The notes under the pieces: model-generated | Told to the model about the DNA's origin: nothing | What the model saw: only the letters and a program-made list of their open reading frames with translations | Database searches by the model: none | From: Pseudarthrobacter sp. NIBRBAC000502770 | Lineage (GTDB): Bacteria; Actinomycetota; Actinomycetes; Actinomycetales; Micrococcaceae | Length of the DNA stretch: 64,000 nt | NCBI RefSeq assembly: GCF_006517815.1 | Contig: NZ_CP041198.1 | Location: forward strand, 3,720,001 to 3,784,000 | Direction of reading: 5' to 3' | Position numbers and translations under genes: made by a program | Part shown: piece by piece, positions 8,918-15,867 of the stretch | How positions within the stretch are numbered: position 1 is the first letter of the stretch | Layout of the letters: each line of letters begins with the position of its first letter

Positions 8918-9779
8918 GCTGGCTCACCACCGGCGTGAGGACGCTGTGCGGATCCACTGGCAGCCGCGGGAAGCGGACATTTGAATAGGTGTATTTCACG
9001 CGGCGGAGGGCCTCCGGGCGGGCGCCCGCGGTTGGGGCTTCCCACACCGTGCATTCACGGGCCAGCGTGTGCAGGACCCGCCAGCCGTCGCGGAACGTCT
9101 GGAGGTTGGATGCCCCCGAGATCCGGTCCAGCTCCAGGCTGGGAACTTCCGCGATCCGCAGGCCCGCCTTGGCAGCGCGGACAATGAGTTCGGTCTCGAT
9201 TTCGAAGCCGTCGGACTGCAGTTCCAGCACCTCCAGGCATTCCCGCCGGAAAGCGATGTATCCATAGCAAAGGTCCGAATAGTTGCTGTGCAGGACAGCA
9301 TTGGCGAGTCCGGTCAGGGCCCTGTTGCCGGCCTTCCGCAAACGGGTGAGGTCCTCGGAGCCGCCGCCGGTGACGTGGCGGGACCCTTTGACGAAATCGA
9401 AATCGTGCTGGAGCGGTGCGACGAACCAGCCGATTTCCCGCGGATCCATGCTCCCGTCAGCGTCCAGCATCACGATAATATCGCCGGAAGCCGCCGCGAA
9501 GCCGGCGCGAAGGGCCACACCCTTTCCCTTTCGGGTTTCGTTTACCACCACCACGTCAGGGCGTACTGCCTTCGCCACTTCAACGGTGTTGTCCTGTGAG
9601 CGGCCGTCCACGATGATCACCTCATCGACGTAGGATGGCATCCTGCGCAGAACCCAAGGTATGTTCTTTTCTTCGTTCAACGTAGGGATAATCACGCTGA
9701 TTGATGCTTGCGGAGATAACATTCCCGGCTCGGAAAAAAGAGCTGGAAGTTGGGGCGAAATTGACAATTGCCTCACCAC
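8910..9779 (-). CDS. Polyprenyl-phosphate-type GT2 glycosyltransferase
   Basis: 289 residues from the GTG at 9779, or 270 from the ATG at 9722 (MLSPQAS), which better matches where GT2 homology begins (SISVIIPTLNEEKNIP). Motifs: IVDGRSQDNT, then MLDADGSMDP and KGSRHVTGGGSED, typical of dolichyl/undecaprenyl-phosphate mannose or glucose synthases. It lacks the C-terminal membrane helices of the GtrB type. Such enzymes charge polyprenyl phosphate to supply GT-C enzymes, and two GT-C-like proteins are encoded nearby (4402 and 20533). That link is inference. Confidence 0.8.
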   Translation of the reverse strand: MVRQLSISPQLPALFSEPGMLSPQASISVIIPTLNEEKNIPWVLRRMPSYVDEVIIVDGRSQDNTVEVAKAVRPDVVVVNETRKGKGVALRAGFAAASGDIIVMLDADGSMDPREIGWFVAPLQHDFDFVKGSRHVTGGGSEDLTRLRKAGNRALTGLANAVLHSNYSDLCYGYIAFRRECLEVLELQSDGFEIETELIVRAAKAGLRIAEVPSLELDRISGASNLQTFRDGWRVLHTLARECTVWEAPTAGARPEALRRVKYTYSNVRFPRLPVDPHSVLTPVVSQHA

Positions 9780-10272
9780 TTCATGACAGTTCGGATTCTT
9801 GACAATGCCGCCGAGAGTTACCCGGCGGCACCAACGCTTAATCCGGTCATGGTCTGGTCGCTGTCCCCCAGCAACCCACCGCCAATCCTCTGGCCGTTTC
9901 AGGAAGACTATCCCCTACCTAATGCAGGTATCACGAGTAGTAGGTACTCGCTTTTCACCTACCGTTTACCCCCTGTTAGGCAAGTAAGGGGCTCTGGGTT
10001 TTCGGATTTCGTTAGGTATAGGGGATTGCCCTGGAGCGGGAATCGGAGGGCAGGGGGTTCATACATCCGGAATGGGGCCACCGACACCACGTAGTCCCTT
10101 AACCAAGCGCAGGCGCCAATCTTGATGGAATCCAGCGGGAACGTTGTGGTAAGGCTGCTGGTTGCGGGCTATATTCGCAGGTACCGGCAGAATCCGCACT
10201 GGGGAGCGGACTGCCGGGACGTGATCCGGCAGTGCAAGAATGCGGTCTCCTTCTTCGACGAATGGGGACACC
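9780..10272. promoter_or_regulatory. Divergent regulatory region (GT2 pair / LuxR regulator)
   Basis: About 490 bases without a gene lie between the leftward GT2 pair and the rightward regulator. The region holds copy 2 of the 19-base element (9937-9955), several TACCTA / CCCCTA-type motifs (9911-10030) matching those at 915-985, and, near the regulator, a GCAGGTACC...GCACTGG segment (10177-10202) resembling sequences upstream of 13116 and 15868. Confidence 0.6.
9937..9955 (-). repeat. 19-base element, copy 2 (upstream of 9779)
   Basis: The minus strand reads AAAAGCGAGTACCTACTAC, identical to 1039-1057. It lies 158 bases before the GTG at 9779 and 215 before the ATG at 9722. Confidence 0.7.
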
Positions 10273-12960
10273 ATGCCACTTATTGGCCGAAGCAAAGAAC
10301 TGGACCGCATCCTCTCAGTTATTCGCGGGCCCAAGGACACTGCACTGGCGGTGATCGGCCGCAAAGGGACAGGCAAAACAGCCCTTTTGTCGGCAATCCG
10401 CATGCTCTCCGATTACCGCACCGTCTTCCTGTCCGCCACTGCCGCTGAATCGGACTGGCCACTGTCCGGGCTTACTGCACTCTTGAATGACATGGACGAT
10501 CCCGTCCTGAACCGGATTGCTGACGAGCTGCTCCACGACAACACCGGCGCCATGAGCGTACCGGCAGTTTCAAGCATGCTGCTCAACGGCCTGCACCAGC
10601 GCTCGTCATCGCGGACCGTCGTCGTGCTCGACGATGTCGACCAGCTGGATCCCAGCAGCCAGGCGGTCATCGGCTTTGTGGCCAGGCGTTTGGTGGGTAC
10701 GGATACCGTCCTTTTTGTCAGCATGCGGGAGGACCTGCCCGAGAGCCCCTTCAGCGGGCTCGCTGCCTTGCGCCTCGGCCCGCTGGGCTACAGCGACACT
10801 GTGCGGATGCTGGAGAGCCTGCCCGCCAAGAGGACCACGACGGCGGCTGCCCACGCGGTTGCCGCAGCCGCCGGCGGCAACCCGCTCGCCGCCGTCGACC
10901 TTTACACCCGGTTGCTGGAGAGGCACACCGCAGGCAAATATGCCTTGCCCGTCCCGCTGCCCTCCGGGGGCAGCTTTGACGCGGAGTGCGCGTCGGTTGT
11001 GGGAGGCCTGACCCCCGGCGCCCGTAACGTGCTTGACCTCCTGGCTCTTTCCTTCCGCAGCGACATCTCGACGATCGAGAAGATCGACCGGGACGTGTGG
11101 ACAAGCGTTGACGAACTGTTGGCTGCCGGCCTGGTGAAGCGAACAGGTCCCCACCTGGGGATCGGTGACCAGCTGCTGCGGGGATATGTCTTCGCGGCCA
11201 TGACGCCGGCCGTCCGCACGGCCAACCATCGGGCCCTGGCAGAAGCAGCAAGTGACACCGATCCGTATGCCCGCAGGTGGCACATGAGTTTTACCGCACT
11301 GGAACGGCAAACCCCGTTCCAGCTGCTCCGTCACGCCGTTGACCTGGTTCGCAACGGTGAAGTGAGTTTTGCCGTGGAGTACATCGAGCGGGCGCTCACC
11401 ATAAACCCCTGGGAAGCGGAAACGGCGGCCCGGCTGACCAGCGTTGCAGAAATGCTGTTCAACCGGGGTGAGTTTGTGTACGCCCGCCGGTACCTGGAGT
11501 GGGCCCAGCGGGTAACGCGCAATCCCGCACTGATCCTGCGGTTGACCGGTCTTTCCTTTGAGATCCAGTTCGCCCAAGGGGCTGCCGTGCGTTCCAGCAT
11601 GGTGCTCCGGCTGGTGAAGGAATTTGGCCAGCACGATCCGGCCTACGCTGCGAGCCTGCTGTCCATCGGCGCCTTGTACTATGCGGAGAGATGGGAACTG
11701 GAGGAGGCCTCGGAGCTCCTGCGCCACGGCAAAGAATTCCGCGGGTCCGCGTCGGCGCATTGCCTTGGCATCGCTGAGCGCGCCGAGCTATTGATTGAGT
11801 CGATTGGCGGCGGAACTGCCGGCCTTGGCCGGCGGCAGGAACAAACGGGCGCCGCCCGGGCCGCCGGGCTTTTGATGCATGGCAGGGCCCTCACCTACGC
11901 CGAACACTATGAAGGCGCCCACGAAACTTTCGCCCTGCTCAGGAGTTCAGACGAACCAGGCCACGTTAACTGGCAGGAAACCGCAGCGTTCATGGCAGTG
12001 GACAATGCAATCCGTGCCGGTAACGTACGCGCGGCGGTCCGGCTGATTGACGAACTTGAACTTTCCGAGCCCGAACTCAAGTACCACCGCGGAACGCGCC
12101 ACCTTTTCCGGGTCTGGCGGGCACATTCCCTCGGCGACGACGCCCAGGCCCGGACGTATGCCGCCGAGGCACTTCGCTATGCGGGTGCGGACAGCCACCC
12201 TGCCATTACGGCACAGCTTGCCGCCTGCCAAGGCCAGTTCGCGCTGCTGCGCGGCGACCTGGCAGAGTCCGTTGCCCAGTTGTCCCGGGCCGCCGAAATC
12301 GGCATGCGGTTCGGCAACCCCACGCTCCTGCGCTGTGAGGCGGACCTTGTTGAAGTACTGGTCCGGCTCGGCCGGCACCAGGAGGCCACGCAGGCACTTC
12401 TGCGCCTTGAGAGCCGCTCGGTGGGGCTCCGGTCACCATGGCTGATGATGGCTGTGGCCCGCAGCCGTGCCCTTCTCGCGGACGGCGAGCAGTCACTGCA
12501 GCTTTTCAGCCAGGCACTGGACAGCAGGAACGGGCACACTCTTGAAAGGGCAAGGACCCTTGCCTGCTATGCGGAGCGGTTGCACGCCTTTGGCAGGCTG
12601 CGGGACGCACGGGATGCGTTGTTGCGGGCCAAGGTGATGTTCGACGAAGCCGGCGCGGACGCGTGGACCCAGCATGTGGACGCCCTCCTCCTGGATGAAC
12701 GCATGGAGCCTGCCCGCCCGCAGGGCAACCCGGCAATGCTGTTGCTTGCGGACCATGAGCGGTCGTTGGCGAAGATGGTGGCACGGGGCATGCGCAACAA
12801 GGAAATTGCTGCCACCTTGTATGTCTCCGTGCGCACGGTCGAAGTGCGCCTCACCGCCATCTACCGAAAGCTCGGTGTTGAGTCCAGGGCTCAGTTGACG
12901 GCACTCGCCGCAGGCAAGGGATCCGCGGCCGCTGAACCCTACGTCCTTCCCATCCTATAG
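10273..12960 (+). CDS. LAL-type LuxR transcriptional regulator
   Basis: 895 residues from the ATG at 10273 (MPLIGRSKEL after GGGGA). An in-frame ATG at 10240 adds 11 unlikely residues. An N-terminal AAA/STAND ATPase carries the Walker A motif GRKGTGKT near residue 30 and a VVVLDDVDQL Walker B. A long alpha-helical TPR-like middle follows, and a LuxR-type helix-turn-helix lies at the C-terminus (GMRNKEIAATLYVSVRTVEV). Large LuxR regulators of this type are usually ATP-dependent activators of nearby clusters. It sits among the polysaccharide genes and is the best candidate to bind the repeated upstream motifs. Confidence 0.85.
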   Translation: MPLIGRSKELDRILSVIRGPKDTALAVIGRKGTGKTALLSAIRMLSDYRTVFLSATAAESDWPLSGLTALLNDMDDPVLNRIADELLHDNTGAMSVPAVSSMLLNGLHQRSSSRTVVVLDDVDQLDPSSQAVIGFVARRLVGTDTVLFVSMREDLPESPFSGLAALRLGPLGYSDTVRMLESLPAKRTTTAAAHAVAAAAGGNPLAAVDLYTRLLERHTAGKYALPVPLPSGGSFDAECASVVGGLTPGARNVLDLLALSFRSDISTIEKIDRDVWTSVDELLAAGLVKRTGPHLGIGDQLLRGYVFAAMTPAVRTANHRALAEAASDTDPYARRWHMSFTALERQTPFQLLRHAVDLVRNGEVSFAVEYIERALTINPWEAETAARLTSVAEMLFNRGEFVYARRYLEWAQRVTRNPALILRLTGLSFEIQFAQGAAVRSSMVLRLVKEFGQHDPAYAASLLSIGALYYAERWELEEASELLRHGKEFRGSASAHCLGIAERAELLIESIGGGTAGLGRRQEQTGAARAAGLLMHGRALTYAEHYEGAHETFALLRSSDEPGHVNWQETAAFMAVDNAIRAGNVRAAVRLIDELELSEPELKYHRGTRHLFRVWRAHSLGDDAQARTYAAEALRYAGADSHPAITAQLAACQGQFALLRGDLAESVAQLSRAAEIGMRFGNPTLLRCEADLVEVLVRLGRHQEATQALLRLESRSVGLRSPWLMMAVARSRALLADGEQSLQLFSQALDSRNGHTLERARTLACYAERLHAFGRLRDARDALLRAKVMFDEAGADAWTQHVDALLLDERMEPARPQGNPAMLLLADHERSLAKMVARGMRNKEIAATLYVSVRTVEVRLTAIYRKLGVESRAQLTALAAGKGSAAAEPYVLPIL

Positions 12961-12987
12961 GCCTAAAGTCCTGCAATTTGCAGGTAC

Positions 12988-13001
12988 CCGCAGTTTCCAC
13001 A
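12988..13001 (+). repeat. 14-base shared element, copy 1
   Basis: CCGCAGTTTCCACA here is identical to 15738-15751. Here it lies between two GGTACCC sequences (12983 and 13014) and is followed by GCACTG; the other copy is also followed by GCACTG. It lies upstream of the broken ORF and aminotransferase. Confidence 0.5.
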
Positions 13002-13115
13002 CCCTTGCACTGAGGTACCCACAAAGGCCTTCCCGATTCACCCTCAACCGCGTCAGTCCAGGGCTAGTTTTGCTTCACGGCCAGAGAACAGGCAGCTGCG
13101 TTGGAAAGGGGCACG

Positions 13116-13375
13116 ATGGCGGAAATACCAGTAGGCAAAACCCGGCAGGCTGCCTTTGTCTGGCCCGTTGCTCCCGCTGCGGCACAGCGGGTGGCAACAC
13201 CGCAGCCGGCGGATCTTCGGCGGGGCCCTGACACATCTGTCGTCGCGGGGGCCGTGTACATCGGTTTCCTCCTCTCCGAGGCAGGCTTCTCGCCTGTTGT
13301 GCCCGGCAACTGGTCAGCTGGTGGATGCCGCTGCGCGAGGAGATTGCCGCTGCACGCACGGTTGGTGCCCGATGA
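13116..13375 (+). pseudogene. Broken ORF upstream of the aminotransferase
   Basis: An ATG at 13116 has a good ribosome-binding site (GAAAGGGG) and reads MAEIPVGKTRQAAFVWPVAP. That frame runs into the next gene with improbable Cys/Arg-rich sequence. A different frame near the end reads SWWMPLREEIAAARTVGAR and stops at 13373-13375, giving an ATGA overlap with the aminotransferase start, as at other junctions in this locus. I infer a gene that lost its interior or suffered a frameshift, leaving both ends. Its original function is not recognisable. A sequencing error would be an alternative. Confidence 0.45.
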
Positions 13376-14538
13376 CTGCCGAGCCGGTCCTGGCCCGGAT
13401 CAACGTGATGAAGCCCTGGCTTGGGGACGAGGAAGCCCGTGCCCTGGCCGACGTGGTGGCATCCGGCTGGGTGGCGCAGGGACCCAAGGTGAAGGAGTTT
13501 GAATCCCGCTTCGCCGAATCCCAGGGTGTCCGGCACGGCGTGGCCACCTCCAGTTGCACCACCGCCCTTCACCTCGCCTTGGTGGTGGCGGGGATCGGGC
13601 CCGGGGACGACGTCGTCGTTCCGTCCTTGTCCTTCATCGCAACGGCAAATGCCGTCACCTACGTCGGTGCCCGGCCGGTATTCTGCGACGTCGACCCCGT
13701 GACCGGGAACGTGACCGCGGAAACCATCTATGCTGCACTCACCCTGGATACACGGGCCGTGATTGTGGTGGACCAGGGCGGCGTGCCCCTGGACATGGAT
13801 CCAATCCGCAGCCTGTGCGACCGCCACGAGATCACCGTGATCGAAGACGCCGCCTGCGCCGTGGGGTCGACTTACAGGGGCCGGCCGGTGGGTGTGGACG
13901 CGGATGTCGCGGTGTGGTCCTTCCATCCACGGAAGATCCTCACCACCGGCGAGGGCGGGATGCTCACCACCAACCGGGCAGACTGGGCTGCCCGGGCCAG
14001 GACCCTGCGGGAGCACTCCATGAGCCTCTCCGCAGCAGACCGGCACGGATCCCTGCTGGCACCGCCGGAGGACTACCTGGAGGTGGGTTTCAACTACCGG
14101 ATGACGGACCTGCAGGCCGCCGTCGGCATCGTCCAACTGGGCCGGCTGGCTGCGGTGCTGGCACGGCGCCGGGACATCGCGGCACGGTATGTGGCCGGAC
14201 TCGCCGGGGTGCCCGGCCTGCGTTTGGTGTCCGACCCGCCCTACGGCACAACAAACTTCCAGTCCTTCTGGGTGGAGGTCCTGCCCAGTTTCGGAACCAC
14301 CCGGGACGGGCTGCTCGAAAAGCTGGCGGAAGCCGGGATCTCTGCGCGGCGCGGCATCATGGCGGCGCACCGCCAGCCCGCCTACCGGTGGCGCGACTCG
14401 GGCGGAGGCCTCCTGCAGCACACGGAGCGGCTCAATGACAGGACATTGATCCTGCCGGTGTACCACGAGTTGGACGACGGCGGCCTGGACAGGATCATCG
14501 GCGCCATCCGGGCTTCGGCAGCGGGGACGCGCACATGA
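13372..14538 (+). CDS. DegT/DnrJ/EryC1/StrS-family aminotransferase
   Basis: 388 residues, a normal length for this PLP-dependent family. The start MTAEPVLARINVMKPWLG precedes the family N-terminus. The central SFHPRKILTTGEGGM segment contains the Schiff-base lysine, and VIEDAACAVGS holds the aspartate that contacts the PLP nitrogen. These enzymes aminate keto-sugar nucleotides (for example, making 4-amino-4,6-dideoxy sugars). The next gene is a NeuD-like acyltransferase, so together they likely make an N- or O-acylated amino sugar for the polysaccharide. The stop overlaps the next ATG. Confidence 0.9.
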   Translation: MTAEPVLARINVMKPWLGDEEARALADVVASGWVAQGPKVKEFESRFAESQGVRHGVATSSCTTALHLALVVAGIGPGDDVVVPSLSFIATANAVTYVGARPVFCDVDPVTGNVTAETIYAALTLDTRAVIVVDQGGVPLDMDPIRSLCDRHEITVIEDAACAVGSTYRGRPVGVDADVAVWSFHPRKILTTGEGGMLTTNRADWAARARTLREHSMSLSAADRHGSLLAPPEDYLEVGFNYRMTDLQAAVGIVQLGRLAAVLARRRDIAARYVAGLAGVPGLRLVSDPPYGTTNFQSFWVEVLPSFGTTRDGLLEKLAEAGISARRGIMAAHRQPAYRWRDSGGGLLQHTERLNDRTLILPVYHELDDGGLDRIIGAIRASAAGTRT

Positions 14539-15194
14539 GTGAGCTGATCCTGATAGCTGCCAGCGGCCTGGCCCGTGAAGTCCTGGCGATGGTGCGCAGC
14601 AGCGGCCAGTACGACGTCGTCGGCCTGCTCGATGACGATAAGGAAATGGCGGGTGTCAGCGTGGACGGCGCCCCGGTGCTGGGAACCATCGATGACGCAG
14701 CCAAATACACCCACGCGTTCATCCTGGTGTGCATCGGTTCGGGCAGGGCGCGTGAATCCGTGGTGGAGCGGCTGACGGCGATGGGGCTCACCGAGGCGCG
14801 CTACGCCACCGCCATCGACCCTTCGGTCCTGTGCCCGGAGGGGTGCCGGGTGGGCAGGGGCAGCATCCTGCTCCGGAACGTCACGCTTACTGCGTCGGTC
14901 ACGCTGGGTTCGCACGTGGTTGCGATGCCGTCAGTGACATTCACGCACGACGACGACGTGGCGGACTTTGCGACGTTCGCGGCGGGGGTGTCGCTGGGCG
15001 GCGGAGTACGGATTGGCCGGGCTGCCTACCTGGGCATGAACGCCAGCGTCCGCGAACGGACCTCGGTGGGGGCATACGCGACCGTGGGGATGGGGGCTGC
15101 TGTTTTGAGCAACGTCCCTGACGGGCAGACGTGGGTTGGGGTGCCGGCACACGAGATTGATGGCGAAAGCTTCCGGATTGGGGGGATGTCATGA
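14535..15194 (+). CDS. NeuD-like sugar acyltransferase
   Basis: 219 residues. The N-terminal Rossmann-like part (LILIAASGLAREVLAMV) matches the PglD/NeuD N-terminal domain. From about residue 95 the sequence follows left-handed beta-helix hexapeptide spacing (CRVGRGSILLRNVTL, VSLGGGVRIGRAAYLGMNASV). The usual catalytic His is probably in TFTHDDD. Family members acetylate amino sugars or sialic acids using acetyl-CoA. Coupling to the aminotransferase (ATGA at 14535) supports the amino-sugar route. Its stop overlaps the ATG of the decayed gene that follows. Confidence 0.85.
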   Translation: MSELILIAASGLAREVLAMVRSSGQYDVVGLLDDDKEMAGVSVDGAPVLGTIDDAAKYTHAFILVCIGSGRARESVVERLTAMGLTEARYATAIDPSVLCPEGCRVGRGSILLRNVTLTASVTLGSHVVAMPSVTFTHDDDVADFATFAAGVSLGGGVRIGRAAYLGMNASVRERTSVGAYATVGMGAAVLSNVPDGQTWVGVPAHEIDGESFRIGGMS

Positions 15195-15640
15195 GCGTGG
15201 ATGTTCATCTGCAGGTTGTTCCCTTGGTGGATTTGGTGGCCCAGCAGGCCGAAGTTCACGACGAAGTCATGGCGGAACTGGCCAGCGTCTTGTCTACGGC
15301 TGCCTTTATCGAACCGACCCGCCGTCACAAACTTTAAGGCCATGTAGGCCTCGTTCGGGGGCGCCGGGCACTGCGTAAGCGTCATCGGAACCGACGCACT
15401 GATCTTGCCCTAGGTGCGAGCGGGGTCTGCCGTGGCGGGACGTGATATTTCCGCGAATACCTCAATCGCATAGGCGGAGGCTGTCAGCGAGGCGCCCGGA
15501 AAATGCGAAGATATCGCACCTGTTTGTGGTAACGATCGAGCGCCAGGACGCGGTCCTCCAGGCGCAGCATGCTGCCAGGACTCATGTGGGAATCCACTAC
15601 CCCATCCAAATTCATGTTCATCTGAATCGCACACTGTAGC
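15191..15640 (+). pseudogene. Decayed second DegT-family aminotransferase
   Basis: An ATG at 15191, coupled to the previous stop, opens a 48-codon ORF (to 15337) reading VVPLVDLVAQQAEVHDEVM, the standard N-terminus of DegT aminotransferases, and then breaks off after AAFI. In another frame, about 15517-15624 reads HLFVVTIERQDAVLQAQHAA and then THVGIHYPIQIHVH, the typical C-terminal HLYVV...GIHYPxPxH block of the same family. The lysine-containing core is missing, so only the two ends of a gene of about 370 codons remain. I infer a large internal deletion plus further decay. Confidence 0.7.
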
Positions 15641-15737
15641 TCCTAGCGGGTTCGGGCTGGAGTGTGCTGGATACAGTCCCTTCCCGGCGGAGCACGCTGG
15701 GCGAGAGCGGTGCGTGTCCACACCTTTGGTAAGAAAT

Positions 15738-15751
15738 CCGCAGTTTCCACA
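15738..15751 (+). repeat. 14-base shared element, copy 2
   Basis: CCGCAGTTTCCACA is identical to 12988-13001, and a GCACTGGTGCC segment follows within ten bases. It lies about 117 bases before the oxidase start at 15868 and is probably part of its promoter/operator. Confidence 0.5.
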
Positions 15752-15867
15752 GGAAACCCGCACTGGTGCCCGCAACCCCTTAGGCGGGCGGTGCTTCCTG
15801 ACCTAGGTTGGCTGTTGTTCGACCCCAACCACCGTTGGGATGGCCGACCCTAAGCAGGTATGTGGTG

